Shown: positions 1-9,640, counted from the first letter of the stretch. The stretch: 64,000 bases of DNA from Phycisphaerae bacterium (GCA_030428945.1 JAUIEC010000016.1:84489-148488), one strand, 5' to 3'. The notes: generated from the letters alone by a model not told the origin. Program-made: numbers and translations.

Positions 1-1
1 C

Positions 2-886
2 GTGATCGCCTGGGACACCAGCACGCTGATCGACCCGAACCAGGGTCCCGGCGCGTACGCGATCGAGTCGGTCACCGTCACCCTGACGAACGAATCGATC
101 GCCAGTTGGCCGATCGACCTGACGCCCGACGAGTGGTTCACCTACGACGTGAACAACGACGGCCTGATCAACGGCGACGGGATCCCGCGCGGGCAGGCCG
201 GCGACACCGACGGCGAGAGCGCCGACGCCGATCCCGGCCGGGCGATCGAGTTGTTCGGTTCGGGCTTCGGTCCGGTGTACACGATCGAGACCTGGGACGA
301 ACTGGACGTGTACGTCGGCGGTCGCAACAGCGCCCCGGCCGAGCGCGACCCGTTCCCGTTCGTCTTCGATCCGAATGGCGCGCCCCTGCATGTCGAGGAC
401 AACGTCCAGGCCCCGGTCGGCTTCACGCCGGTGCCCTGGGCGGTCGGCGTGCCGACGGGTTACGAGCCGAACGAGGCGAACGCCCCGTTCCCGGTGACGT
501 TCGAGATTGACCTGGACCTGTCGGGCGGCCTGGTCCGCACCTACTTCCAGGAGCAACTTGACCTCGGACGGGTGGTCGTCTCGGTCACGTCGCTGGCCGA
601 CACCGTCCAGGGCGGCACGGTCGGCGGGGTCCCTTCGTTCTTCACGAAGGAGGGGCTCGGACTGGAAACCGGGGCGGCCGCGCCGCGGCTGACGATCGTG
701 CTGTCGTCCGCGGCGCCTGGTGACGTCAACGACAGTGGCTGCGTGGATCTGACCGACCTGGCGATCGTGCTGAGCAACTTCGGCGCGACGGGGGTCGCCC
801 GCGCGGACGGTGACCTGACGGGGGATGGGATTGTCGACCTGAGCGACCTGGCCCAGGTCCTGGCGAACTTTGGCAGTGGCTGCTGA
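2..886 (+). CDS. Secreted dockerin-like (EF-hand) protein, 5' truncated
   Basis: The reading frame is already open at the window edge, so the N-terminus and any signal peptide are missing; 294 residues are visible. The body is acidic and rich in Asp, Gly, Pro and Val, with beta-sandwich-like character, and I do not recognise a catalytic family. The last 55 residues hold two tandem calcium-loop-like units, D-V-N-D-S-G-C-V-D-L-T-D-L-A and D-L-T-G-D-G-I-V-D-L-S-D-L-A, each followed by a hydrophobic helix ending in N-F-G. The protein ends in G-S-G-C. This dockerin-type tail recurs in the proteins at 6467-9478 and 50038-51252. Such tails are typical of secreted planctomycete proteins and probably serve surface anchoring or assembly (inference). 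A prepilin-like gene follows after 22 bases. Confidence 0.75.
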   Translation: MIAWDTSTLIDPNQGPGAYAIESVTVTLTNESIASWPIDLTPDEWFTYDVNNDGLINGDGIPRGQAGDTDGESADADPGRAIELFGSGFGPVYTIETWDELDVYVGGRNSAPAERDPFPFVFDPNGAPLHVEDNVQAPVGFTPVPWAVGVPTGYEPNEANAPFPVTFEIDLDLSGGLVRTYFQEQLDLGRVVVSVTSLADTVQGGTVGGVPSFFTKEGLGLETGAAAPRLTIVLSSAAPGDVNDSGCVDLTDLAIVLSNFGATGVARADGDLTGDGIVDLSDLAQVLANFGSGC

Positions 887-908
887 GCCGCCAAACGAGG
901 AATCCGCC

Positions 909-1733
909 ATGAAGAACCGGAACGCCTTCACGCTGATCGAACTGCTGGTGGTGGTTGCGATCATCTCCCTGCTGCTCGCGATCCTGCTGCCGTCGATGCT
1001 GCGGGCCCGAGAGCAGGCCAGGCTGGTGTACTGCCACAACAACCTGCGTGGCATCTGGACCGGGCTGGTCGCCTACTCGCTCGAGAACCGCGACCGCGTC
1101 CCGGCGATGGAAAACATCAACGACGTCAGCGCGGTGCCCGGCACCGGGCCCGATGCCGACCCCTTCGATCCCGACTTCCCGACCACCTACGGCAACGTGC
1201 TCGGTCCCTACGTCGACCAGCGGGCCTGGGTCTGCCCGTCGGCCATCGACGGCTACCCGCGCAACGCCGGACGTGGCGGATGGAAGATGACCTATCGCCT
1301 GACCGAAGCCAACATGGGCATCGGCGAGCTGGTCGCCTGGAACCAGAGCGGCGGCGGCACCGTCGGCGGGTCGGCCGCGGACGTGAACAACTACTGGCAG
1401 TTCGACGGCCGCCCCCTGCGACTGATCGACGGCCGGCGCTACGTCCGCTTCGGCAAGAACGAGAACCGTCGCGGAAAGTGGAACATCCGCTTCCCGATCA
1501 TCGCCGACCTGGTCGTCAACGAAACCGACCCGGTCCCCGGCGGCATCCGCTATCCCCACCGCGGCATGCTGGACACCCGCAACGACCTCGAGAACTACCG
1601 CGATGACTTCACGCTGCTGACCAACAGCGAGCGCGGCGGCCTGGGCTTCGGACGCAACGAACTGCACGCCGACGACGACCGCGCCAGCGTCGTCTTCACC
1701 CGGTCACCCGTGCAGCACCAGGCGGGTTACTGA
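909..1733 (+). CDS. Prepilin-type N-terminal cleavage/methylation protein (type II pseudopilin-like)
   Basis: The protein is 274 residues. The N-terminus N-A-F-T-L-I-E-L-L-V-V-V-A-I-I-S-L-L-L-A is the class III signal: PilD-type cleavage before F, the conserved Glu at +5, then a hydrophobic helix. The remainder is soluble and resembles the planctomycete families of pseudopilin-like proteins (DUF1559 style), with C-x-x-N-L-R after the helix. The start chosen is the ATG at 909. It is preceded by GAGGAA six bases upstream and puts the signal at the very N-terminus; an in-frame ATG at 870 would bury it. The family is thought to be exported or assembled by type II/IV pilus machinery, but the function of the many planctomycete paralogues is unknown. 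A second paralogue lies at 51564-52466. Confidence 0.9.
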   Translation: MKNRNAFTLIELLVVVAIISLLLAILLPSMLRAREQARLVYCHNNLRGIWTGLVAYSLENRDRVPAMENINDVSAVPGTGPDADPFDPDFPTTYGNVLGPYVDQRAWVCPSAIDGYPRNAGRGGWKMTYRLTEANMGIGELVAWNQSGGGTVGGSAADVNNYWQFDGRPLRLIDGRRYVRFGKNENRRGKWNIRFPIIADLVVNETDPVPGGIRYPHRGMLDTRNDLENYRDDFTLLTNSERGGLGFGRNELHADDDRASVVFTRSPVQHQAGY

Positions 1734-1770
1734 CCGGAAGGGCCCGAACGCCCCCTCCCTGAATTGAAAC

Positions 1771-1802
1771 GGGGCCGCGCGAGACATGACTCGCGCGGCC
1801 CC
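1771..1802 (+). terminator. Perfect 13-bp stem-loop between convergent genes
   Basis: GGGGCCGCGCGAG and CTCGCGCGGCCCC flank a six-base loop. The stem lies 38 bases after the prepilin-like gene and faces a convergent lipoprotein gene. The run of T that follows is weak (GTCTGTTC), so termination is likely but not certain. Confidence 0.7.
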
Positions 1803-1844
1803 GTCTGTTCTGGCGAAGGAGCCCGCCGCGAAAGAGAGGGTCTT

Positions 1845-1880
1845 CCTCGCTCCCTCGCTCCCTCGCTCCCTGGCTCCCTT
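1845..1880 (-). repeat. GGGAGCGA octamer array at a gene 3' end
   Basis: Four to five degenerate copies of the octamer GGGAGCGA (seen as TCGCTCCC on the plus strand) begin about eight bases beyond the stop of the minus-strand lipoprotein. The same array recurs after 23668, 25955, 28010, 58187 and 59570, always in this orientation relative to the upstream gene. Confidence 0.85.
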
Positions 1881-1888
1881 CTCCCGGC

Positions 1889-3439
1889 CTACATCTTCTC
1901 GAACTGCAGCATCAGGGCCGCGTTGTTGCCGTTGTTCTGGGCGGCCACGTCGACCTTGTAGCTGCGGACCTCGACCGGACCGGACATCGTCTCGACCGTG
2001 TCGACGAAGATCTCGTGCGGCAGTTGCACGCTGAACTCGCCCGAGGTGCTCGGCGTCGTCAGCAGGCTGCCCGATACGTTGTAGGACTTGCTGTTGGTGT
2101 CGAAGTTCGCCGGCGGCGTCGTCCAGGTCGCACCACCGTTGATGTCGTTGATCTGGTTGCCGGCCGCGTCGTAGTAGAACACTTCGAAGCGGTAGTCCAG
2201 GCTCGTCAGCAGGTTGCCGCGCTCGTCGACCGGCGGGTTCCAGGTCAGCACCAGGTCCTGCGTGCCGTCGAAGCCGATCGTGGCCGGGCCGGTCAGCGCG
2301 GTCGGACTGCCCGGAGCGCCGTAGGTCGTCACCTTCGGGATGCTGCGGAAGACATAGTTGATCATCCGCGCGTAGACCGCCGTCGTCCCGTCGCCGAAGG
2401 TGATCTCGACCGTGAACGTGTCACCCGGGTTGATGAACGCGTTCGGAATGACGAACTCGTTGAAGTGATTCGTCCCGGCGCTGGTCAGCGCGTAGCCGCT
2501 GTCCGCCCACAGGCCGCCCGCCCCGAGCACCTCGGCCTGCGACAGGTACGGCGGAGCCGGGGCCGGAGGACCGATCACCCGGACCGCGGTGATCGTCCGC
2601 GTCAGCGCGTCGTTGCCGCGGACCTCGAAGGTGATCACCGTGTCCTCACGCAGCGAAGCCTGGATCGCGGCCGTATCGCCCGCGAAGTACGCCCCGGCCG
2701 CCTGGTCGTCGTCGATCTTCAGGTTCATGAAGAAGTTCAGCGTGATGCCGTCGGCCTCGGCCGGGTCGGGGCCGCCGTCCGAATCGAAGTCGTCGATCGT
2801 GCCGTCGCCGTCGTCGTCGCCGTCGAAGATGTCGATCATGCCGTCGCGGTCGATGTCGCAGCGCTGCCGCGGGTTGTCGGTCGGCGCGCCCATCGCGTCG
2901 TCGCCGCGGCCGACGTCGGCAACCCCGACCGGAACGCCGTTGTCATCGACGCGGGTGATCACGTCGGAGGCGATCGTGGCGTTGGCCAGGTCGGCGTCTC
3001 CGCCGGTCATCAGCGGATCGGTGGTCGGGTCCGCGGGGAAGTCGATCGTGCCGAGATTCACGTCGCCGGCCGCCTCGATGCCGCCGCGGCCCTCGTTGCC
3101 GAAGATGTCGAACAGCAGCAGGCCGGCCGGCCGACTGTCGGGCTGAACGATGGTGACCATCAGCAGTTCGCCGCTCTCCTCGTCGGGCAGATCGATTTCG
3201 AAGTTACCGGACGCGTCGGTGTCGCCCAGGTAGGTCTTCAGGGTGCCGGCGCTCTGCACGACGACGCGGTAGCCCGAGTCGGTCGTGCTCTGGGTCGGCA
3301 GCTTGCGGGCCGCGTCCGGTGCGTGGATGGCGCCGCTGACGGTCAGGCCGTCGCCGGTGGTGGTGGTCGGTGTCATCAGCAGGTTGCAGCCTGCCGTGGT
3401 CAGGGCGACGAGGATCGCCAGCGCAATTCCTGCACGCAT
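1889..3439 (-). CDS. Lipoprotein with calcium-loop linker and FN3-like C-terminus
   Basis: The protein is 516 residues. The N-terminus is a short signal peptide followed by a lipobox-like T-A-G-C (Cys18), which is why the ATG at 3439 is preferred over an open frame extending 100 codons further upstream. Residues about 30-120 resemble a carboxypeptidase-regulatory-like beta fold. A D-x-D-R-D-G-M-x-D-I-F-D-G-D-D-D-G-D-G-T segment in the middle looks like thrombospondin-type-3/EF-hand calcium loops. The C-terminal third contains L-T-W-N-P-P-V and Y-R-F-E-V-F-Y-Y, typical of fibronectin type III folds. It is likely anchored to the outer membrane or cell surface. No enzymatic motif was found and the role is unknown. 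Confidence 0.75.
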   Translation of the reverse strand: MRAGIALAILVALTTAGCNLLMTPTTTTGDGLTVSGAIHAPDAARKLPTQSTTDSGYRVVVQSAGTLKTYLGDTDASGNFEIDLPDEESGELLMVTIVQPDSRPAGLLLFDIFGNEGRGGIEAAGDVNLGTIDFPADPTTDPLMTGGDADLANATIASDVITRVDDNGVPVGVADVGRGDDAMGAPTDNPRQRCDIDRDGMIDIFDGDDDGDGTIDDFDSDGGPDPAEADGITLNFFMNLKIDDDQAAGAYFAGDTAAIQASLREDTVITFEVRGNDALTRTITAVRVIGPPAPAPPYLSQAEVLGAGGLWADSGYALTSAGTNHFNEFVIPNAFINPGDTFTVEITFGDGTTAVYARMINYVFRSIPKVTTYGAPGSPTALTGPATIGFDGTQDLVLTWNPPVDERGNLLTSLDYRFEVFYYDAAGNQINDINGGATWTTPPANFDTNSKSYNVSGSLLTTPSTSGEFSVQLPHEIFVDTVETMSGPVEVRSYKVDVAAQNNGNNAALMLQFEKM

Positions 3440-3667
3440 CTGTAGCTCCGTAGGACTGAATGGACATGCGACATCGCGGGCACTGCACGCAGTACCCATA
3501 ACGTCATCGGTCCCGGCCCCTGGCGCGGTTGAGGCGGTTCGTGAGGAATTCGCAACGGAAATTCGGGGCGTTTCGCTTGGCAGCGGGCGACGACGTTTCG
3601 CATGTTTCTGGCAGGTCGGGTTACGGCCGCTTGGGACAGACAGACAACAGGGGTTGGAGAAAACGAT

Positions 3668-5059
3668 ATGGCGATCACAGTCACAAACACAAACTCGCTC
3701 TCGCTGCTGAACATCCTCAACAAGACATCGATTGCACAAACCAATTCGCTGACGCAGCTCTCGACAGGCTCGCGGATCAATGCCGGCAAGGATGATCCCG
3801 CGGGCCTGATTGCTGCCAGCTCGCTGCAGTCCGAGCTGAACTCGGTCAACGCGGCCCTGAGCAACAACCAGCGGACCGACTCGATCCTCAACGTGGCGGA
3901 CAAGTCGCTCAACGAGGTGTCTTCGCTGCTCGATGAAATCCAGTCGCTGGCCCTCGCGTCGGCCAACGAAGACGCCCTCAGTGCTTCGGAAATCGCCGCC
4001 AACCAGGCCCAGATCGACAACGCCCTCGAGGCGATCGACCGGATCATCGGCACCACCGAATTCAACGGCAAGAAGCTGCTGGACGGCTCGCTCGGGATCA
4101 ACACCAGCGGCATCGACACCACCAAGCTCGATGACGTCCGCGTCTCGGCCAAGGCCAGCGGCTCGGTCAACCTGACCGTCAGCGTCTCCGGCGCCGCCAG
4201 CCAGGCCGCCTTCACGCTGGCGACCACCTCCGCCAGCGCCGACGCGACCATCTCGGTCCAGGGCAAGGACGGAACGGCCACCATCGAGATCCTGGCCGGC
4301 GAGAACCTCAGCTCGGTCGAAGCCAAGATCAACGCCGCGACCGCCCAGACCGGCGTGACGGCCACCACCAGCGGCGCCAACCTGTCGCTGACCAGCTCGG
4401 ACTACGGCAGCGATGCCTTCGTCCGCGTCACGACCGTGCAGGGCACGCAGAGCGAGATCAACAACGGTGAAGACTCCGGCGCCGATGCCCAGGTGACCGT
4501 CAACGGCCAGACCGTTTCGGTCGACGGCAAGGACGTCTTCTACCAGGCCAACGGCAACAGCGTCTCGTTCACGCTGACCGACGGCTACAACGACGGCACG
4601 GTCACGGGCGATGAGACCTTCACGCTCAGTGGCGGTGGCGCGACGTTCCAGCTCGGCACAACGGCCGACACGCGCTCGACGATCGGCATCAGCGGTCTGT
4701 ACACCCAGCAGCTCGGCAACGCCTCGGACGGGTTCCTGTCCACGCTCAAGGGCGGCGGTTCCAACAGCCTGCTGAACGACCCGACCAAGGCGGCCCAGAT
4801 CGCCGCCAAGGCCAAGCAGCAGATCGCTCAGACGCAGGGCCGGATCGGCGGGTTCCAGAAGTTCCAGGTCGCCTCGGCCCTCAACCAGCAGACCGCCAGC
4901 CAGGAATCGCTGACGGCCGCGTTGAGCGTCATCCGCGATACGGACTTCGCCCAGGAGACCGCCAACCTGAACCGGCAGAACGTCCTGCAGCAGTCGGCGA
5001 TCTCCCTGCTGGGTGTCGCCAACCAGCAGAGTTCGCAGATCCTCTCGCTGCTGCGGTAA
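3668..5059 (+). CDS. fliC: Flagellin
   Basis: The protein is 463 residues and forms the flagellar filament after export by the flagellar type III apparatus. The N-terminal D0/D1 helices carry L-S-T-G-S-R-I-N and A-G-K-D-D-P-A-G-L. The C-terminal D1/D0 carries D-T-D-F-A-Q-E-T-A-N-L-N-R-Q-N-V-L-Q-Q and ends S-S-Q-I-L-S-L-L-R, both hallmark flagellin segments. The central 200 residues are a Ser/Thr/Ala-rich variable region. The start at 3668 gives the usual short M-A-I-T-V-T-N-T-N opening and has GGAG eight bases upstream. No other flagellar genes lie in the window, so it appears to be a solitary filament gene. Confidence 0.96.
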   Translation: MAITVTNTNSLSLLNILNKTSIAQTNSLTQLSTGSRINAGKDDPAGLIAASSLQSELNSVNAALSNNQRTDSILNVADKSLNEVSSLLDEIQSLALASANEDALSASEIAANQAQIDNALEAIDRIIGTTEFNGKKLLDGSLGINTSGIDTTKLDDVRVSAKASGSVNLTVSVSGAASQAAFTLATTSASADATISVQGKDGTATIEILAGENLSSVEAKINAATAQTGVTATTSGANLSLTSSDYGSDAFVRVTTVQGTQSEINNGEDSGADAQVTVNGQTVSVDGKDVFYQANGNSVSFTLTDGYNDGTVTGDETFTLSGGGATFQLGTTADTRSTIGISGLYTQQLGNASDGFLSTLKGGGSNSLLNDPTKAAQIAAKAKQQIAQTQGRIGGFQKFQVASALNQQTASQESLTAALSVIRDTDFAQETANLNRQNVLQQSAISLLGVANQQSSQILSLLR

Positions 5060-5094
5060 ACGCAGCCGGATTCGCGAGCCACTCCCAACGCGGC

Positions 5095-5136
5095 GGGCCG
5101 GTCGGTGCAGTCAGCATCGGCCGGCCCGTCCCTTTT
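5095..5136 (+). terminator. Rho-independent terminator of the flagellin gene
   Basis: A 14-bp stem with two G-U pairs (5095-5108 with 5114-5127) and a five-base loop is followed by GTCCCTTTT. It starts 35 bases after the flagellin stop. Confidence 0.8.
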
Positions 5137-5159
5137 GGAGGCTTTTGCGTCAGAACGCG

Positions 5160-5265
5160 AAAGCCCCTGAGTAAACAAGTAAGCAAGTGACCAAGTAACA
5201 AGTTGTGCGTGCGGGGCTGTTTCTCCAAACCTTGCTTACTTGGTCGCTTGCTGACTTGCTCACAG
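5160..5265. repeat. Inverted array of AAGTAAGC/GCTTGCTTAC heptamer-octamer units
   Basis: Degenerate copies of AAGCAAGT(A/G) at 5168-5200 face inverted copies at 5231-5263, so the region can fold into a long hairpin between the convergent flagellin and transporter genes. The same unit forms the array at 35515-35603. Confidence 0.75.
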
Positions 5266-5297
5266 GCGATTGGTGCAATCGCCTCTTTTGCGACAGG

Positions 5298-6206
5298 TCA
5301 GCGGTCGGGCGGCCCTCCGGGCACGGGCCGCGGGCGCCGCCCGGAACTCTGCACGATCCAACCCGCGACCGCACCGAGGATCCACGGCGCGCCGAGCAGC
5401 GTCGCCCGCGGGATTTCCTCGCCGATCACCAGCCAGGTCAGGATCGGGTTCGTGACCGCTTCGAGCAGGACGATCAGGGCCGCCTGCTGAGCCGGCACCC
5501 GGGCCAGCGCCCAACTGAACAGCACGTACGGCAGCGCCATCTGCACCACCCCGAGCAGCAGCGCCAGGCTCCATTGCGGCCCGCTCAGGCTGACGCCCGC
5601 CAGCAGCGCGAACGGCAGCATCAGCAGACCCGACCCGCAGAAGTTCAGCGCCACCACCGTGGTCGGATGAACCCGCGCCAGCGCCCGCAGCACGACCGTC
5701 AGCGCGCCGTAACCGACGCCCGCCCCGAGCGCGATCACCAGCCCCGGCAGATCCGTCTGCCACTGCAGCGCCAGGATCGTCGCCACCCCGACCATCGCCA
5801 GCAGCAGCCACAGCACGTCCCGCGGATGCTGACGCTCCCCCAGCAGCAGCGGCGCAAGCAAAAAGACCCAGATCGGCGAGGTGTACTGCAGCACGATCGC
5901 GTTGGCCGCCTCGGTCTGCGTGTTGGCGATCACGAAACAGGCCGTCATCAGCGTGAACGTCGCCACCCCCAGCACCGGCCAGCGAAGCGGCACCGCCGAC
6001 AGCGTCCCGCGATGCCGCCAGGCCAGCGGAACGAACACGGCCCCACCCAGCAGCGACCGCAGCATCGCGATCGTGATGCCCGGAACCGGCCCGCCCAGGT
6101 CGCCGCCGTTCAGGGTCTTGATCAGCGGCCCGGCCATGCTCCAAAGCAGCGCGCAGCCCACCAGCGCGAGAACGCCGAGCCAGCGCTGCGGATGCGGTTG
6201 CTCCAT
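5298..6206 (-). CDS. EamA/DMT-family inner-membrane transporter
   Basis: The protein is 302 residues with about ten hydrophobic segments arranged as two homologous EamA halves. Characteristic segments include A-L-L-W-S-M-A-G-P-L-I in the first half and L-L-E-A-V-T-N-P-I-L-T-W-L-V-I-G-E in the second, the classic EamA signature before the last helices. The family exports or takes up metabolites such as amino acids or nucleotide sugars; the substrate cannot be read from sequence. The ATG at 6206 is preferred because the frame upstream is Arg/Gly-rich and lacks membrane character. It is convergent with flagellin across the 5160-5265 repeat. Confidence 0.9.
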   Translation of the reverse strand: MEQPHPQRWLGVLALVGCALLWSMAGPLIKTLNGGDLGGPVPGITIAMLRSLLGGAVFVPLAWRHRGTLSAVPLRWPVLGVATFTLMTACFVIANTQTEAANAIVLQYTSPIWVFLLAPLLLGERQHPRDVLWLLLAMVGVATILALQWQTDLPGLVIALGAGVGYGALTVVLRALARVHPTTVVALNFCGSGLLMLPFALLAGVSLSGPQWSLALLLGVVQMALPYVLFSWALARVPAQQAALIVLLEAVTNPILTWLVIGEEIPRATLLGAPWILGAVAGWIVQSSGRRPRPVPGGPPDR

Positions 6207-6466
6207 GCCCACAGAGTAGGGAGCCGGCGTGCCGGCGGAAAGGGAGCCCGCCAGCCCGACCACCACGCGGCATCCGCATCTCCCCCGTTCCCCCGGCCCT
6301 CCCGGCGTTGTTCGACTCCGGCAAGCCTTGCCCAAAAGGGCAGGGATGGCTTTGTTGGATCGCGTTCGACCGGCCCCGCGGATCGCGGACTAGCCTGCCA
6401 CTGCGATGCGGATCTCGTTCGAGGTCCGCGGCAGTTCGATTCGCGCTATATGGTGGAGGGCGTGTG

Positions 6467-9400
6467 ATGTCAGCGGTCGCCAGGTTGGTGATGACGTGTG
6501 CGTGTGGTCTGCTGGCCGGTCAGAGCGTACTGGCGGCGGACTTCGACGGGGTCTTCCGGACGCGGGGCGAGATCGCCTTTCCGCTGATGCCCGGGCACCC
6601 GGTCGTGACGGATCCGAAGGGCGCGATTCCCGACGCGTTCCGCGACATGCTGACGCTCAACGCGCCGAGCATTCCGATCCCCGTCGTCTGGCCGGTCGCC
6701 AGCGGCAGCTTCGTCAACTACGAGACGTTCCCGTTCAAGGGCCTGGCGCTCAGCCCGGACGCGGCCACGCTGTACGCGGTCAACACGCCGAACGCCAGCC
6801 TGGCCGTGATTGACGTACCGGCCGACGGCGACCTGCCGCGGATCGCGCGCGAGATCCGGGTCGGACTGGACCCGGTCTCGGTCGCGGTGCAGCCCGGTAC
6901 CGGCGGGCAGTTCGTCTGGGTCGTCAACTACATCTCCGACGACGTCAGCGTGATCGACATGGACTCCGAGCAGGTCGTCGCGGTCATTCCCGTCGGCAAC
7001 GAACCGACCGTGATCCTGTTCGACGCCAGCGGCGGACACGCCTACGTCGTCCTGCAGAGCACCCCGCCGGGCGCCGACACGAGCAACACCCTGCCGCACC
7101 TGGTCACGATCGACACGGCCACGCGCCAGGTCGTGCATCAGCTCGAACTCGAAATGAACAACACCCGAGCGGCCGCGATCGACGTGGCCGGACAGCGCCT
7201 GTACGTGGCCGCCCAGGACTCGGGCAACAACACGACGCTGGCGGGCATTCCGGTGGCGTTGCGGTTCACGACCGATCCCAACGAGATCCCGGTATTCGAC
7301 TACTCGCTGCGGATGCTGCAGCAGTTCAGTCTGACCAGCGCCCTGTTCAACGGCTCGTCGCTGGGTCCCTACCCGGACCCGGCGGCCGAGCCGAATCCGC
7401 CGCTGGTCCCGCGGATCGTGCCGGACGCCGGCGTCGCGGGCACGGCCTGGCAGCAGTTGATGGACGTGCTGACGCTGCCGGACGGCAGCATCGACCCGGC
7501 CGTCCTGACCCAGTGGGAGAGCGAGTTCGGCATCACCAACGGACAGCACGTCCTCGAGGAGATCGCCCACGACGTGAAGGACACGGTCGACCACGACATC
7601 GCGATCATCGACCTGGCTTCACCCGCGGCACCGCAGGTCAGCGGCTACATCGGCGAGATCGGCACGACCCTGACCGGCATGGCCTACGACCCCGCCGGCG
7701 ACCGCCTGCTGATCGCCAACACCGAAGCGCTCAACGAACTGCGGACCGTCACGCAACTCCGCGGCCGTTCGGTCGATCATCGCGTCACGATCGTCGACGA
7801 TCCGGCCGGGGCCGCGACCGTGACGGTCACCGACCTGCACAGCGGACTGGCCGCGTTCAACCTGCCGGTCCCGACCGATGCGTGGGGCTCGCTCGCACTG
7901 CCGCAGGACATCGTGCTGAGCAGCGACGCCAGCCGGGCTTTCGTGGCCGCCTTCGGGCCCGGCCGGATCGGCGTGCTGCGCGGCGGCGACGCGGCGGTGA
8001 ACGAACGTCTGGATGTCGGCGAGGGCGCCCGCAGCCTGTGCCTGGACGAGGCCAACCAGCGCCTGTTCGTGCTGAATCGCGGCGAACTGTCGGTCACGAT
8101 GGTCGATGTCGCCGTCCGCCCGGCCGTCGTGCTGCGCAAGCTGTTCCTGTTCAACCCCGAACCGGCGATCGTCAAGCAGGGCCGCAAGTTCGCCAACGCG
8201 ACCGACTTCTCGCCGAACAACGCCACCAGTTGCCACACCTGTCACACGGACATGCACCACGACCACCTCTCCTGGGACCTCGGCGAGCCGAACCAGGGCC
8301 TGCTGCCGGTGCCGAGCAACGTGGTCGGCAGCAACCATCCGATGAAGGGCCCGATGTTCACGCTGTCGCTGCGGGGGCTGAAGGACCACAACAAGTTCCA
8401 CTGGCGGGGCGACAAGCCCGCGCTGCAGGACTTCAACGGCACGTTCAGCCTGCTGTTCGGCGGCCAGCAGTTGCCGCAGGACCAGATCGACGCGATGGCC
8501 GGCTACATCGAATCGATCGAATACGCCCCCAGCCCGCACTACACGCGGACCAATCAGCTCGAAAGCGAGTCGGCCCTGACCGGCGCGGTGCTGTTCATCA
8601 GCGCCTGCGGGCCATGCCACTCGCTGTTCGAGGACGGCACGCTGAAGAACGCCAACGGCGAAGACGACGCCGGCGGGAACTTCGAGTCGATCTTCGCCCA
8701 GATCCAGGAAATCACCCAGCTTCGCCAGATCGAGAAGAAGTACAACAGCGACGTCTACACCGGCTTCGGCCTGGTGCACGACGGCCGCGAGACACGCGAA
8801 GAACCCGTCCCGGAACTGTCGCCCCACGTCGATCATCCGCTGCACACGTTCCTCAAGACCTTCTTCCCGGCCTTCGACCCGAACGAGCGCGGCCAGATCA
8901 TCGAGTTCATGACCGCTTATCCGACCAACTCGCTGCCGGTCGTCGGCTGGCAGGTGCGCGTCACCGGCCCGGGCCAGGCGCAGCAGGTCGCCGACATCAA
9001 CACCATGATCGCCCAGAGCCTGCTGACACCGTCGCAGAACGATGTCGTCGCGCAGGGCACGCTCGGCGGTACGCCGATCGGACTCGTGCTGGTGGCGGAG
9101 GATCCCAACGACCCGATCGAATTCCAGTCGGATACGTTCGAACTGTTCACGCTGAACGACCTGCTGAATTCGCTGTCCGATGCGGATGCCCTGGTCTTCT
9201 CGGCCGTTCCGCCCGGGTCCGGCAACCGGATCGGCGTCGACTGGGACCAGGACTGCATCCCGAACGGGCTCGACGCCTATCCGCTCGGCACAGCCGACCT
9301 GAACGGCGACACCCAGGTCAACCTGACCGACCTCGCCGAGGTCCTCGCCCGCTTCGGACAGGAACAGGTGCGGCGCGAGGACGGCGACGTGACCGGCGAC

Positions 9401-9478
9401 GGCCGGGTCGGACTCAGCGACCTGGCCGAGGTGCTGGCCGCCTTCGGACAGACGACCTGCGCGGATCCGCCCGACTAG
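6467..9478 (+). CDS. Secreted beta-propeller / di-haem cytochrome-like protein with dockerin-like tail
   Basis: The protein is 1003 residues. A signal peptide (about residues 1-25, ending A-L-A-A-D-like) is followed by YVTN-type beta-propeller repeats, for example L-A-V-I-D-V-P and V-S-V-I-D-M-D-S, up to about residue 570. Two c-type haem motifs follow, C-H-T-C-H at 589-593 and C-G-P-C-H at 714-718, spaced as in di-haem cytochrome-c-peroxidase-like proteins. The last 60 residues are two dockerin-like calcium units (D-L-N-G-D-T-Q-V-N-L-T-D-L-A and D-V-T-G-D-G-R-V-G-L-S-D-L-A). It is probably a periplasmic or surface redox protein. The ATG at 6467 places the signal peptide at the N-terminus; earlier in-frame ATGs do not. 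Confidence 0.85.
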   Translation: MSAVARLVMTCACGLLAGQSVLAADFDGVFRTRGEIAFPLMPGHPVVTDPKGAIPDAFRDMLTLNAPSIPIPVVWPVASGSFVNYETFPFKGLALSPDAATLYAVNTPNASLAVIDVPADGDLPRIAREIRVGLDPVSVAVQPGTGGQFVWVVNYISDDVSVIDMDSEQVVAVIPVGNEPTVILFDASGGHAYVVLQSTPPGADTSNTLPHLVTIDTATRQVVHQLELEMNNTRAAAIDVAGQRLYVAAQDSGNNTTLAGIPVALRFTTDPNEIPVFDYSLRMLQQFSLTSALFNGSSLGPYPDPAAEPNPPLVPRIVPDAGVAGTAWQQLMDVLTLPDGSIDPAVLTQWESEFGITNGQHVLEEIAHDVKDTVDHDIAIIDLASPAAPQVSGYIGEIGTTLTGMAYDPAGDRLLIANTEALNELRTVTQLRGRSVDHRVTIVDDPAGAATVTVTDLHSGLAAFNLPVPTDAWGSLALPQDIVLSSDASRAFVAAFGPGRIGVLRGGDAAVNERLDVGEGARSLCLDEANQRLFVLNRGELSVTMVDVAVRPAVVLRKLFLFNPEPAIVKQGRKFANATDFSPNNATSCHTCHTDMHHDHLSWDLGEPNQGLLPVPSNVVGSNHPMKGPMFTLSLRGLKDHNKFHWRGDKPALQDFNGTFSLLFGGQQLPQDQIDAMAGYIESIEYAPSPHYTRTNQLESESALTGAVLFISACGPCHSLFEDGTLKNANGEDDAGGNFESIFAQIQEITQLRQIEKKYNSDVYTGFGLVHDGRETREEPVPELSPHVDHPLHTFLKTFFPAFDPNERGQIIEFMTAYPTNSLPVVGWQVRVTGPGQAQQVADINTMIAQSLLTPSQNDVVAQGTLGGTPIGLVLVAEDPNDPIEFQSDTFELFTLNDLLNSLSDADALVFSAVPPGSGNRIGVDWDQDCIPNGLDAYPLGTADLNGDTQVNLTDLAEVLARFGQEQVRREDGDVTGDGRVGLSDLAEVLAAFGQTTCADPPD

Positions 9479-9640
9479 GCCGTGCTGAACGGATGCAAAT
9501 GAGCTGCCGAGGCCGTGAAAAGATGGAAATGTGAAGGAGTGAAGGAGGGCGGTTTCGCGACGCTCTTCCCTCTTTCATCCTTCACTCCTTCAATCCTGCA
9601 CGGCGGCAACAACGCGATTGGATCCATCAAACGGAACCTG
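9479..9640 (+). repeat. 3'-end hairpin repeat, GTGAAGGAGTGAAAG family
   Basis: The sequence after the stop codon (TAGGCCGTG..., GGATGCAAATGAGCTGCC, GGAAATGTGAAGGAGTGAA, then GGGCGGTTTCGCGACG, then inverted TTCACTCCTTCA, then CAACAACGCGATTGGATCC) matches, in order, the sequence after the minus-strand gene ending at 41025. Shorter relatives lie at 32138-32235 and 63654-63740. The two TGAAGGAGTGAA-like arms can pair into a long hairpin with the GTTTCGCGAC segment in the loop. It probably serves as a terminator or RNA-stability element (inference). Confidence 0.85.

Noticed and set aside
3602..3667. Longer flagellin start at 3602
   Set aside because: It would add 22 residues not found in flagellins; the ATG at 3668 has a proper ribosome site and the usual N-terminus.
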